A DNA stretch of 60,980 bases from Neobacillus paridis (GCF_016765675.1 NZ_JAESWB010000355.1:1-60980), one strand, 5' to 3'. Shown: positions 52,032 to 60,633, numbered from the stretch's first letter. The notes: generated by a model from the sequence alone, not told the origin. A program made the numbers and translations.

Positions 52032-52673
52032 TTAATCAACTAATTGATGTTTCACAGCGTAAAGGGCAGCCTGCGTCCGATCGGCAAGCTCAAGTTTGGC
52101 CAGCAAGTTCGAGACATGGGTTTTCACGGTTTTTTCAGTGATATATAATGCCGCTGCAATTTCTTTATTGCTTTTCCCTTTGGCAATTTCCTTTAAAACT
52201 TCCAACTCTCGTTTCGTCAATTCTTCGAGCGGCTCTTTTGTCCGGCTTTTTTGATTGGACAAGTTTGCCAGTAAGTGGGAGGTGGCTTTAGGGTGCAGCT
52301 GACTTTCGCCGCAGATTATTTTTCTGATGGAGGTAACTAGTTCATCAGGCTGGATATCCTTTAGCTGAAATCCGGAAGCACCGGCTTCAAGGGCGGGAAT
52401 GACATGATCTTGATCGGAAAAACTGGTTAGCATCATAATTTTGATCTCAGCTTGCTGGTTTTTGATGATCTTGGTTGCTTCAATTCCGTCCATCTCCGGC
52501 ATCAGCAAATCCATCAGAATGAGATCAGGCTTTAATGCTTTGGCTAGCTCAACTGCTTCCTTCCCATTAGCTGCTTCCCCAATAATTTCGAGGTCCTTTT
52601 GCGTCCGTAGAAAAAAAGCAAGTCCTCTTCTGACAACATGATGATCATCGGCGATTAAAATGCGAATGCTCAA
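52032..52673 (-). CDS. NarL/LuxR-family response regulator (YhcZ/AirR-like)
   Basis: A 213-residue two-component regulator. Receiver: ILIADDHHVVRRGLAFFL, phospho-acceptor Asp in LILMDLLMPEMDGIEA, TSFSDQD and Lys in FQLKDIQ. C-terminal LuxR helix-turn-helix: LTKRELEVLKEIAKGKSNKE and ITEKTVKTHVSNLLAKL. TTG 52673 is preferred (AAAGGAG 8 nt upstream); a GTG three codons earlier overlaps that site. Located 70 nt after its kinase, same strand. Confidence 0.9.
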   Translation of the reverse strand: MSIRILIADDHHVVRRGLAFFLRTQKDLEIIGEAANGKEAVELAKALKPDLILMDLLMPEMDGIEATKIIKNQQAEIKIMMLTSFSDQDHVIPALEAGASGFQLKDIQPDELVTSIRKIICGESQLHPKATSHLLANLSNQKSRTKEPLEELTKRELEVLKEIAKGKSNKEIAAALYITEKTVKTHVSNLLAKLELADRTQAALYAVKHQLVD

Positions 52674-52743
52674 AGTTTTCACTCCTTTAAATGGTTTTGT
52701 GTTCCGTAATATGGTCTCAACCTAAAGGAAAGCGGATTTGACC

Positions 52744-53862
52744 TTAAAATGGAATCTGGATTTGGATTTCTGTTCCACTCCCCGGTTTGCTTTTTAATTG
52801 AAAAGTCCCATGTAACGCTTCTGTCCGTACTTTCATATTTTTCAGACCTAAGGAGGGAATTTCATGATTTTCTTCATATTGAAAGCCACAGCCATTATCT
52901 TTTATGGTCATGACAATCGCATCATGAGAAATATGAACAAATAACCTTGCTGCAGCCGTTTGTGAATGTTTTTTACAATTGCCAAGGGCTTCTTGTCCGA
53001 TACGCCACAAAGCTTCCTCGACTTTCCCCGGTATGCTGGCGGCACCGGTAACCTTCGTTTCAAGTGAAAGATCCAGCATCTCTGCATAACTTCTAAGTGC
53101 ACTGACAAGGCCATTTTCCAGTCCCTGCGGTCGGAGCTGCCAGATAAGAGCACGCATTTCTCCCAAGGCTTGCTGAGCTAAATCTTGAATATAACTAAAC
53201 GTTTGTTTAACTTCTTTGTTCGCTGACATTTCCACTCCCGCCCTTGCGGTAAGGCTGAGGGAAAATAACAACTGGTTAACGGAATCGTGAAGATCTCTTG
53301 CCAGCCGATTGCGTTCGGCAATCAGCGCTGTCTCCTGCTCCCTTTGTGTCAGCTTTATGCGTTTTAAGGCAGTGCCGATTTGATAAGCAACTGCCTCAAG
53401 CAAGGCCAGTTCATTTTTTTCAAAATGCGTTTTAAATGGCGAGCCGACATTTAGAATCCCGAACCGCTCATGTCCCGCTCTTAGCGGCACAGTGGCGTGG
53501 TGGGTCAGGCCGCCTGTATCTCCCGCGCCTTCTTCGAGTACATCTTCAATTCGTTTACATTCGATAATATTAGTGGCCTTGTTTAACTTGCGTTTATTGT
53601 ACCTGTCGATACACCAGCAATCATCATGGCACATCCGCTGATGATGGTTGTCGGCTAAGACTGGCGGGAGGGCTTCAGCAGCAGCGAGATGATGCTTTCC
53701 ATGATCGTCGATTAAAAAGATCCAGCCCGTTTGCAGCCCTGTCACATCAAGGAGTTTCTTTAGCACACCGGATAGCACGTCGCTTGTGTCTGTTCCCTCA
53801 TTCAAAAGCTCAGCAATTTCTTTTAAAAGGATCATTTCCTCGTTTCGAGACTCAATCGGCAT
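52744..53862 (-). CDS. GAF-domain sensor histidine kinase (YhcY/AirS-like)
   Basis: Soluble kinase (372 residues). GAF domain (about 15-165) carries four cysteines: Cys78, Cys82 and Cys84 in RMCHDDCWCIDRY and Cys102 in IIECKRIE. HisKA_3 domain with His192 in ERNRLARDLHDSVNQLLFSL, and HATPase with EALGNCKKHS and IKDNGCGF. No membrane span. Resembles B. subtilis YhcY and staphylococcal AirS (YhcS), whose GAF cysteines bind an iron-sulfur cluster for oxygen/redox sensing. A redox role here is inferred. ATG after GGGAGGG. Confidence 0.88.
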   Translation of the reverse strand: MPIESRNEEMILLKEIAELLNEGTDTSDVLSGVLKKLLDVTGLQTGWIFLIDDHGKHHLAAAEALPPVLADNHHQRMCHDDCWCIDRYNKRKLNKATNIIECKRIEDVLEEGAGDTGGLTHHATVPLRAGHERFGILNVGSPFKTHFEKNELALLEAVAYQIGTALKRIKLTQREQETALIAERNRLARDLHDSVNQLLFSLSLTARAGVEMSANKEVKQTFSYIQDLAQQALGEMRALIWQLRPQGLENGLVSALRSYAEMLDLSLETKVTGAASIPGKVEEALWRIGQEALGNCKKHSQTAAARLFVHISHDAIVMTIKDNGCGFQYEENHEIPSLGLKNMKVRTEALHGTFQLKSKPGSGTEIQIQIPF

Positions 53863-54023
53863 CCTGTTTCCCTCCCGATCTATTGTTCATAGCAATATTA
53901 TAACTTATTTATAATTTCAGACTTCTGCTTTTTTTAGAAAGGACTTATTTTTGACCAAAGACAATAGTGGATGAAAGACAAGCTTTTTGAAAAAATGTAA
54001 GGCCGGTGTTGTCAGCCCACCAA

Positions 54024-55052
54024 TCATAAAATCAAATTCATATCGCCAAATTCATGCCAAAGATAACCGGATTTAATAGCTTGATCATAGGCTTTCAGCA
54101 AATCATGTTCCGAGATAAAGGCGGTAAGCATATCGAGATGGCTGGCTTTTGGTTCGTGAAAGCCGGTTATGATTCCATCAGCTATTTTTAAAGGAAAATG
54201 GCGATCGATATATAAATTGGTTACCCCTGACGGTGCACAATATTTGGCTGCAGTTTCAAGTGCTCGAACAACCGTTGTCCCCACCGCTATCACCCTTTTC
54301 CCGCTTGCTTTTGTTTGCCGTATGAGTTCCAATGTTTTTTCTGAAATGTGGTACTCCTCATCGTTCTCTTCAGGGGACTGGTGCCACTGATCATCGAGTA
54401 AATAGCTTAAGCCGGTGTGTAGTTGGATGAATTCCACTTGAATCCCTTTTCGGTTTAGTTTAAACAGCAGCTCCCAGCTAAAAGCCCGGCCTGCTGAGGG
54501 CATCTCGACTGAACCGGGGTGGCTGGCAAAGACCGTTTGATAATAGTCCAAAGCCCATGGCTCAACAATATACTCATAGCGGATCGGCTCCCCGAGCGCA
54601 TAAATCATATTGAAAAGCTCGGTACCTTTTTTCGAAAAATGGATCATTTTAAGCGGTGAATTTTCTTTTTCCGCAAGCACCGATGCCGATAGCTCTGGTG
54701 CGAACCTCAGGGTGTCGCCTATTGTGATTGGATTCGCTGCAATAAGTGCCTCCCATATATCCTCTTGAAGCCGTCTTGCCAGCCGAACCTCGACCTTTTC
54801 CGCAAGTAATTTCCCGTTTCTGCACCATTCAGCCTGTAAAACGGCCGGGATCGTCCGGCTGTTATTCAATATCAGGAGGTCTCCCGGCTGGAGATACTCC
54901 GTTAACTGAAAAAAACAATCATGCTTCGTTTCTCCTGTATGCCGATTCAACACCATTATTCGAACATGATCCCTTCTTAATCCGCGTTTTTCTGGGGGAT
55001 AAGAAGCGTTCAATTCATCAGGAAGATAAAAATCCCAAGATTTTACCGTCAT
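54024..55052 (-). CDS. Divergent QueA-family protein (SAM:tRNA ribosyltransferase-isomerase-like)
   Basis: A 342-residue QueA-family protein: WDFYLPDELNASYPPEKRG, GDLLILNNSRTIPAVL and KRVIAVGTTVVRALET match the family. Two motifs differ from true QueA as I recall it: AAPTAGLHF is EMPSAGRAF here, and HVGLGTFRPV is HTGLSYLLDD. Its partner is an SDR rather than tgt. So it may act on another substrate, not in queuosine synthesis. ATG after GGGGAGGTG. It starts 4 nt after the SDR stop. Confidence 0.8.
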   Translation of the reverse strand: MTVKSWDFYLPDELNASYPPEKRGLRRDHVRIMVLNRHTGETKHDCFFQLTEYLQPGDLLILNNSRTIPAVLQAEWCRNGKLLAEKVEVRLARRLQEDIWEALIAANPITIGDTLRFAPELSASVLAEKENSPLKMIHFSKKGTELFNMIYALGEPIRYEYIVEPWALDYYQTVFASHPGSVEMPSAGRAFSWELLFKLNRKGIQVEFIQLHTGLSYLLDDQWHQSPEENDEEYHISEKTLELIRQTKASGKRVIAVGTTVVRALETAAKYCAPSGVTNLYIDRHFPLKIADGIITGFHEPKASHLDMLTAFISEHDLLKAYDQAIKSGYLWHEFGDMNLIL

Positions 55053-55056
55053 TTTT

Positions 55057-55773
55057 TTACACCTCCCCTGATTGTGCTGTCAACCGCTGGCCATTCATCT
55101 CCGCTGCTTGATCGGATGCCAAATATAAAAAGACGCCAACAACATCTTCCGGATCGGCCAATCGATAATCGCAATCGGGGACTGCCAGACGATGCATTTC
55201 GGTATCCATTTCACCAGGGTCCACCATGTTTACCCGGACATTTGTCGCGCTTAATTCATCAGCCCATGTTTGCGTGAGGCCCTCGACGGCGAATTTTGAA
55301 ATTCCGTATGCTCCCCAGCCGGCGTAGCCAACGTTTCCGGCTTCCGATGTAACATTAATAATCGATCCTTGGTTTCGTTCAAGCATGCCCGAGATCACCC
55401 TTCTCGTGACGAGAAATGGTGAAACGGCATTCACCCGTAATACTTCAGCGAAGTCCTCTTCGGGGTAATCAAGCAGTAGCGGCATCGGGCTTGGCCCCAA
55501 GATCGAAGCATTATTAATGAGGACATCAATTTTTCCATAAGCCGCTTCTGCTAGTGCAACGAACCGTTCGACATCTCTTGGATTGGAAACATCAGCACAA
55601 ACCGCAAGTACTTCTGCACCTAAACCCTTGGCCTCTTGCCTCACTTTTTCCAGCGGTGCTTCTGTTCTAGCGCAGATTGCCAGCTTTGCCCCCTGTTTGG
55701 CAAACGCCAATGTTAATGCTCGGCCCAGACCTTTTGATGCCCCAGTAATCATAACTATCTTATTATTTAACAT
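55057..55773 (-). CDS. Classical short-chain dehydrogenase/reductase
   Basis: A 238-residue NAD(P)-dependent oxidoreductase. Cofactor motif ITGASKGLGRALTLAF, LINNASILG and catalytic residues in INVTSEAGNVGYAGWGAYGISK (Ser, Tyr, Lys). The Arg after the second strand (CARTEAP) suggests NADP preference. ATG after AAGGGGAG. Forms a two-gene operon with the QueA-like gene. Substrate unknown. Confidence 0.87.
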   Translation of the reverse strand: MLNNKIVMITGASKGLGRALTLAFAKQGAKLAICARTEAPLEKVRQEAKGLGAEVLAVCADVSNPRDVERFVALAEAAYGKIDVLINNASILGPSPMPLLLDYPEEDFAEVLRVNAVSPFLVTRRVISGMLERNQGSIINVTSEAGNVGYAGWGAYGISKFAVEGLTQTWADELSATNVRVNMVDPGEMDTEMHRLAVPDCDYRLADPEDVVGVFLYLASDQAAEMNGQRLTAQSGEV

Positions 55774-56113
55774 CTGAATCTCCCCTTTGTTCTTGATGTC
55801 TTAAAGATATCAATGGTTGGAAAATTCCTCCTCGGAGAAAAGCTTGAAGTTTTTCTACAACTTTGGGAGGAGAAATTTCAAAGGAATATGACAAATGGTC
55901 TTGGCCGTTTAGTTGCGGATAAAGGCCGGTTACTTGCGGATAGAGTTCTTTACTTATGCATAAACACGGTTACTTGTGTTAGCCGGCTGGTTTCTTGCAA
56001 TTGAGCCTTGATTACTTGTTAAAAGCACTCAATGTATACGATTTTTATTTCTTCCTGTTCTAAAAATAACACTTGTCCCATATATTTTACTGTTTAGTGA
56101 AGAGCGGGAAGGA
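55774..56113. other. Intergenic region between the SDR gene and cwlD
   Basis: Contains the tandem repeat (55908-56025). A 63-codon open frame (55813-56004) runs into the repeat and is judged non-coding. No firm cwlD promoter was identified, although a CATATATT near 56078 could be a SigE -10. Confidence 0.4.
55908..56025. repeat. Degenerate 20-21 bp tandem repeat, about six units
   Basis: Units start at about 55909, 55930, 55950, 55970, 55991 and 56012, each opening with TTACTTGCGGAT or a variant (TTAGTTGCGGAT, TTACTTATGCAT, TTACTTGTG, TTTCTTGC, TTACTTGTT). Periodicity is two helical turns. Conservation falls from left to right. Confidence 0.7.
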
Positions 56114-56848
56114 ATGATTGGGTTGCTAAATCGTAGGTGGAAAGTAATTAGTTTTTCCCTTGGATTAATTTTATTATTTCTCATTCTTCTGTATGATTTT
56201 TCCGAGAATGATTCATGGAAGACGTGGAATCTGCCGTTATCGGGAAAAATTATTTTGCTTGATCCTGGGCACGGTGGGCCGGATGGCGGCGCCGGAAGCG
56301 GCGATACTCTTGAAAAAGACATTGCTTTAGCAATAACTTTAAAGGTTCGCGACTATTTACAGCAGCAGGGGGCTCTGGTGATTATGACAAGGGAAACCGA
56401 TAAGGATTTGGCAGACCCGGGTATAAGAGGCTACAGTCGGAGAAAAGTAGAAGATTTGAAAAAAAGACTGGAAATGATTAACGACTCTGATAATGACTTT
56501 TTTGCCAGCATCCATCTGAATGCTATTCCATCATCGCGGTGGAGCGGTGCCCAAACCTTTTATGCTCCGCATCATAAAGAAAATGCTCGGGCAGCCAAAT
56601 TTATTCAGGAGGAACTGCGCAAAAACTTGGAGAATACAACTCGTAAAGCAAAACCAATAAGTCAAGTGTATATACTCAAATATGCGGAAAGGCCGGGAGT
56701 TTTAGTCGAGGTCGGTTTCTTATCCAACCCTGTCGAAAGAGAAAATTTAAAACAGGAATCGTATCAGGAAAAGGTTGCGGATTCTATTTATCGGGGGATA
56801 TTACGTTATTTTACGAATGAACAAGAATTAAAAGAAACAGATTCATGA
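56114..56848 (+). CDS. cwlD: Germination N-acetylmuramoyl-L-alanine amidase CwlD
   Basis: Zinc amidase that with PdaA makes muramic-delta-lactam in spore cortex (244 residues; B. subtilis 237). One N-terminal membrane anchor (about 9-28) and the Amidase_3 domain: ILLDPGHGGPDGGAGSG (zinc His), the LEKDIAL Glu, SIHLNAIPSSRWSGAQTFY (second zinc His) and catalytic Glu in VLVEVGFLSNP. Start uncertain: ATG 56114 is only 1-2 nt from GGGAAGGA, whereas TTG 56123 has about 10 nt spacing. Confidence 0.94.
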   Translation: MIGLLNRRWKVISFSLGLILLFLILLYDFSENDSWKTWNLPLSGKIILLDPGHGGPDGGAGSGDTLEKDIALAITLKVRDYLQQQGALVIMTRETDKDLADPGIRGYSRRKVEDLKKRLEMINDSDNDFFASIHLNAIPSSRWSGAQTFYAPHHKENARAAKFIQEELRKNLENTTRKAKPISQVYILKYAERPGVLVEVGFLSNPVERENLKQESYQEKVADSIYRGILRYFTNEQELKETDS

Positions 56849-56873
56849 TGGAAGGCGATTCCTTCCATTTTTT
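56848..56873 (+). terminator. Terminator at the end of cwlD
   Basis: ATGGAAGG (56848-56855) / CCTTCCAT (56861-56868) followed by TTTTT; overlaps the cwlD stop by one base. Confidence 0.75.
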
Positions 56874-57034
56874 AGCTAAAGGAAAGTATAAAACTTTTCC
56901 AGATTTTATGCTTTCCTATGTCGCATAAATTGAACTACGCCCCATGAACCGTGGATTCGCCAGTCGGCGAGTTTTCATGTAGCCTTTTACTTCAATGATC
57001 TTGTGATTCAAATGACTGTTTCAAGGCCCGGTTA

Positions 57035-57043
57035 TGGTATACT
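57035..57043 (+). promoter_or_regulatory. Extended -10 promoter for salA
   Basis: TGGTATACT, an extended -10, about 43 nt before the start codon; the -35 region is poor. Confidence 0.45.
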
Positions 57044-57085
57044 GAAAAAGGAAAAATGAAATCAAATAGCGAGGTGTGTTTTTTG

Positions 57086-58138
57086 ATGTTAACAGAAGAA
57101 AGAGTCCGCGAGGTTGTCGGCAGCCTCAAAGAACCATTTTTACATAAAACCTTAGCAGAATTAAATGCTATTGAAGAAGTGAAACTTAAACAGGAAAAAA
57201 ACCATGTCAGTGTGAAAGTGCAAATTGCTCGAACAGGAACAGGCGAGCAGTTGCAACTGCAAACCCAAATCGTCAATGTTCTAAAGGAAGCTGGGGCCTC
57301 CACTGTCGGGATCCGCTTTGGCCAACTCCCTGAAGAAGTACTGGAAGCTCATCGTCATGACGAATCTGAACAGGAAGCCAATCTACTTCAATCCAAAAAG
57401 ACAAAATTTATTGCCATTGCCAGCGGTAAGGGCGGAGTCGGCAAATCTACGGTTTCCGTCAATCTTGCTGTGGCTCTTGCTCGTCTCGGGAAAAAGGTGG
57501 GCTTAATCGATGCCGATATTTACGGCTTTAGCGTCCCTGATATGATGGGGATTACTAAGCGCCCGGTTGTTCGCGGGGAAAAAATTATTCCGGTCGAACG
57601 TTTCGGCGTTCAAGTCATTTCCATGGGCTTCTTTGTTGAAGACAATGCCCCAATTATTTGGCGCGGACCAATGTTAGGGAAGATGTTAAACAGCTTCTTT
57701 AACGAAGTAGAATGGGGAGATATCGAATACTTATTATTAGATTTACCACCGGGAACAGGTGATGTTGCCCTTGATGTTCACACCATGCTGCCGCATTGTA
57801 AGGAAATCATTGTGACGACACCTCATCCAACAGCCGCATTTGTTGCCGCCCGCGCCGGGGCCATGGCATTAAGGACAGAGCATGAAATTCTTGGCGTAAT
57901 TGAAAATATGGCTTATTTTGAAAGCAAATTAACAGGTGAAAAGGAATATGTATTTGGTCGTGGCGGCGGCGATAAACTGGCGGAGGAATTAAATACAGAT
58001 GTCCTCGGGCAACTGCCGCTTGACCAGCCTGATTGGAATGATGATGATTTTGCACCATCCATTTATCAAGAAGACCACAGGATTGGAAAAATTTATACAG
58101 AAATTGCAGAAAAAGTCATTGACCGTTTGGATAACTAA
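57086..58138 (+). CDS. salA: Mrp/NBP35-type P-loop ATPase SalA
   Basis: A 350-residue Mrp-family ATPase. An N-terminal MIP18-like domain (about 1-90) precedes the deviant Walker A IASGKGGVGKSTVSVNLAVAL, then IDADIYGFSVPDMMG and LLLDLPPGTGDVALDVHTML. In B. subtilis SalA acts as a regulator (of scoC); Mrp proteins elsewhere carry Fe-S clusters. The Cys-x-x-Cys of Fe-S carriers is not visible here. ATG 57086 after GAGGTG; TTG 57083 is adjacent. Confidence 0.92.
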   Translation: MLTEERVREVVGSLKEPFLHKTLAELNAIEEVKLKQEKNHVSVKVQIARTGTGEQLQLQTQIVNVLKEAGASTVGIRFGQLPEEVLEAHRHDESEQEANLLQSKKTKFIAIASGKGGVGKSTVSVNLAVALARLGKKVGLIDADIYGFSVPDMMGITKRPVVRGEKIIPVERFGVQVISMGFFVEDNAPIIWRGPMLGKMLNSFFNEVEWGDIEYLLLDLPPGTGDVALDVHTMLPHCKEIIVTTPHPTAAFVAARAGAMALRTEHEILGVIENMAYFESKLTGEKEYVFGRGGGDKLAEELNTDVLGQLPLDQPDWNDDDFAPSIYQEDHRIGKIYTEIAEKVIDRLDN

Positions 58139-58140
58139 TA

Positions 58141-58176
58141 AAAGGGCCTCTTCCGATGATGGGAAGGGGCCTTTTT
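58141..58176 (+). terminator. Terminator after salA
   Basis: AAAGGGCC...CTTCC pairs with GGAAGGGGCCTTT around GATGATG, followed by TTTTTGG. Confidence 0.75.
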
Positions 58177-58265
58177 GGTAAATTGCTTCGCTGCTTTGCC
58201 GCATTCGATATGGTCAATCCAACTACTCGTCTACTTAAATAAATAAAACTTACACCTACCGCTGT

Positions 58266-58853
58266 TTAACTCCCGGAACTTTTGCTGCTTTTTGCTTCCG
58301 CCTGCGCTTTTGCGTCTTCTGCTGCTTTGATTAGAAATTCCTGCATTTTGGCCTTAAACAGTGGGCTGTCCAATGTTTCCGAGATAACCTTTTGCACATG
58401 TTCCCGATACGCTTTACTTTTCAAAGCATCTGCCATTTCCTTCTGAATTTCCGGTTCTTTAAAGACCTCAATCATCATCGCCCTGTAGGAAGGGTCATTC
58501 ATTAAATCCTTCAATATTTTTTCATTTTCAGACCGCATGTATTTGGCAACGCCTTGAGCAAATTTTGGGTCACTATAGGTCTTTTTCCAAAAAGCTACCG
58601 CCTTATCCGAGGTTAATGTTTTTTCAATCGTATCACTGACCACCTTTTGGTCCATTACGAGTTTTTCCTTTAAATTATCATCGCTCATAATATCTTGAAT
58701 TGCTTTCTTGCCATCATCTGTTTTAAGAATGTCGACCACCATTTTTTTGGTCTGATCATAATCGATTTGCCCTCCGCCGTTTGAATCATTGGAAGAACAG
58801 CTGGATAATACCATCATGATGGGTAGGAGGAGCAACATATGGTTAATTCTCAT
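58266..58853 (-). CDS. gerD: Spore germination lipoprotein GerD
   Basis: A 195-residue lipoprotein of the spore inner membrane needed to cluster germinant receptors. Signal peptide with lipobox VLSSC (Cys19), a Gly/Ser-rich stretch, then a helical core YDQTKKMVVDILKTDDGKKA and DPSYRAMMIEVFKEPEIQKEM typical of GerD. A charged Ala/Lys/Ser tail ends it. ATG after AAGGGAG. A SigG-like promoter lies upstream, as expected for a forespore gene. Confidence 0.92.
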   Translation of the reverse strand: MRINHMLLLLPIMMVLSSCSSNDSNGGGQIDYDQTKKMVVDILKTDDGKKAIQDIMSDDNLKEKLVMDQKVVSDTIEKTLTSDKAVAFWKKTYSDPKFAQGVAKYMRSENEKILKDLMNDPSYRAMMIEVFKEPEIQKEMADALKSKAYREHVQKVISETLDSPLFKAKMQEFLIKAAEDAKAQAEAKSSKSSGS

Positions 58854-58886
58854 TTTTAAGCTCCCTTCACATAAAATCCTTAATTT

Positions 58887-58916
58887 TATAATGAAGAAAT
58901 TGAGGAAAGATTATTC
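58887..58916 (-). promoter_or_regulatory. SigG-type promoter for gerD
   Basis: On the minus strand: GAATA (-35), 18 nt, CATTATA (-10), close to the SigG consensus GnATA-N18-CATnnTA. Confidence 0.55.
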
Positions 58917-58999
58917 GTTTGTATTGCAAATAATGGCTTTTTCTTATTTTGCTTGGTACAATCAAAGGGGAATTATTTTATGTTCTGGGGGTTAATAGG

Positions 59000-59689
59000 G
59001 TGACAAGCCGTAATTTAGTAAAACTGTTTTGGAATACATTATTAGTGGGCGGGGTCACGACGGCGATTGTCGGTTTATTGGTACGCTGGCATGAGTTGCA
59101 GCCATTTTTTGCTGACTTTAAAGTTCTTGATATTATTTCAGCCATTGTTTGGCTATTCGTTATGGGCTTTTTATTTAGTGTCATCAGTCAAATGGGCTTT
59201 TTTGCTTACTTAACCATCCATCGTTTTGGACTGGGTATCTTTAAATCGGTCTCCCTATGGAACGCGGTGCAAGTCGTTCTGATTCTTTTTGGTTTATTTG
59301 ATTTAGTTTATTTGCGCTATACAAACTTTGCCAAGTCTGGGGATTCCCTGCTGCCGTATCTTGCTCCGGCGTTTCTGCTAATTATCGTCGGGCTGGCTGT
59401 AGCATGGATTAAAAGAAAAGAGACCAACCGTGAGGCGTTTATACCGGCGCTGTTTTTTATGATCGTGGTTACCATCCTAGAATGGGTTCCTGTTTTAAAT
59501 ATCAACTCGAGCAACTGGTTCTATCCAATGGTCATTGCCTTACTAGCTTGCAACACCTACCAAATATTAGTTCTTCATAAATTGAACGCCAAATCCGAGC
59601 AGGAAAGGCAGCAAAAAACAGGCCAAAAGGTCGGTAAAGGTAAACCTTCAGTAAATCAGAAAGGAAAAATGAAAAAATCAACTGTTTAA
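59000..59689 (+). CDS. kbaA: KinB-signalling pathway activation protein KbaA
   Basis: Polytopic membrane protein (229 residues) needed in B. subtilis for the KinB input to the Spo0 phosphorelay. About six hydrophobic segments; conserved MGFFAYLTIHRFGLGIFKSVSLWN and LFDLVYLRY. A basic, Gln/Lys-rich cytoplasmic tail follows residue about 205. GTG 59000 is chosen with GGGGG 8 nt upstream; the open frame extends to 58949 without a site. Divergent from gerD. Confidence 0.9.
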   Translation: MTSRNLVKLFWNTLLVGGVTTAIVGLLVRWHELQPFFADFKVLDIISAIVWLFVMGFLFSVISQMGFFAYLTIHRFGLGIFKSVSLWNAVQVVLILFGLFDLVYLRYTNFAKSGDSLLPYLAPAFLLIIVGLAVAWIKRKETNREAFIPALFFMIVVTILEWVPVLNINSSNWFYPMVIALLACNTYQILVLHKLNAKSEQERQQKTGQKVGKGKPSVNQKGKMKKSTV

Positions 59690-59693
59690 TTTA

Positions 59694-59742
59694 CCAAAAA
59701 AGGAGCACGCAGCGATCATTTATCGCACATGCTCCTTTCTGT
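59694..59742. terminator. Bidirectional terminator between kbaA and pdaB
   Basis: AAAGGAGCA (59699-59707) / TGCTCCTTT (59730-59738) with inner GCGAT/ATCGC. It has an A run on the left and TTTCTG on the right, so it works best for the minus-strand pdaB and probably also for kbaA. Confidence 0.75.
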
Positions 59743-60495
59743 TTACTTGATTTCCTTTGATCGAACATCACTGTTAGCGATCATTTCCGAGACTGTTACA
59801 AGCTGTAATCCTTTTTTGTTTATTCCTTGTAAAAGTAAAGGTAATGCTCTCTCCGTTTGTTTTGCCGAATCTGATGCATGCAGAAGTACGATCGCTCCAT
59901 TATCTGCCTTCTTCACATTTTTAACAATTCTCTCTACTCCAGGATTTTGCCAATCCTTGGAATCGACACTCCAATGAACCACGGTATAGCCGTAGCGCTT
60001 GGCGATTTTCAAAGTGCGTTCATCAAAATGCCCGGTTGGTGCACGCAGTACTTTTATGTCCTTGACATTTAGTTTTCCAAATGCTTCTCGGGCTTTAGCG
60101 ATGTCCTGACCAATCTTTGCGTCTTCCAGTTCAGTATAATCCTCATAGTTATAACCGAGAATCCCAATTTCGTAATCTTCTTTAACAATTCTGGCGACAA
60201 TATCAGGATGTCTTTCCGCCCATGAACCTGCTAAAAAAAACGTTGCTGCTTTTACATTTTCCTTTTTTAGCGTGTCTAAAATGGGTTCAGCCTTTTCATC
60301 ACCCCAGCCAATATTAAAGGTCAAAGCAACCCCTTTTTCTCCGTGAAAAACAGCTTTCGGACCGTCTTTAGTTGAAAAAACAGGAATTTGGGTCATATTC
60401 TCAATATAGAGGAACCATGCCGTAAAAAAAGCGGCTACTAAAATAAGTACTACGTTCTTTAAAGCCTTTCCGTTTAAAACAACAAAAAAATTCAT
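59743..60495 (-). CDS. pdaB: Polysaccharide deacetylase-family sporulation protein PdaB
   Basis: A 250-residue NodB-fold protein with one N-terminal membrane anchor (about 14-30). PdaB is needed for late spore stability. Family marks: KAVFHGEKGVALTF, SWAERHPDIVARIVKEDYEIG, VLRAPTGHFDERTLKIAKRYGY and IVLLHASDSAKQTERALPLL. The first NodB motif reads TFNIGWGD (Asn where deacetylases have Asp), and the usual HxxxH zinc motif is replaced by GYNYEDY, so hydrolytic activity is doubtful. ATG after GAGGTGAGGG. Confidence 0.92.
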   Translation of the reverse strand: MNFFVVLNGKALKNVVLILVAAFFTAWFLYIENMTQIPVFSTKDGPKAVFHGEKGVALTFNIGWGDEKAEPILDTLKKENVKAATFFLAGSWAERHPDIVARIVKEDYEIGILGYNYEDYTELEDAKIGQDIAKAREAFGKLNVKDIKVLRAPTGHFDERTLKIAKRYGYTVVHWSVDSKDWQNPGVERIVKNVKKADNGAIVLLHASDSAKQTERALPLLLQGINKKGLQLVTVSEMIANSDVRSKEIK

Positions 60496-60533
60496 TCTGA
60501 ACCCTCACCTCGTCCAAAACCATCCTTGTCTCC

Positions 60534-60560
60534 AACTTATGCTCGTTTTTATCAAAATAT
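60534..60560 (-). promoter_or_regulatory. SigE-type promoter for pdaB
   Basis: On the minus strand: ATATT (-35), 14 nt, CATAAGTT (-10), near the SigE consensus ATATT-N14-CATACAAT. Located about 40 nt before the pdaB start. Confidence 0.5.
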
Positions 60561-60633
60561 GAGTGAAGAATTTATTATAAAATTTCACTATTTGGAAAAC
60601 CTACTATAACAAAAAAGTTATGGGGGTTATTCA

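Noticed and set aside
55813..56004. 63-codon plus-strand ORF
   Set aside because: Runs into the tandem repeat, lacks a ribosome site, and its composition follows the repeat.
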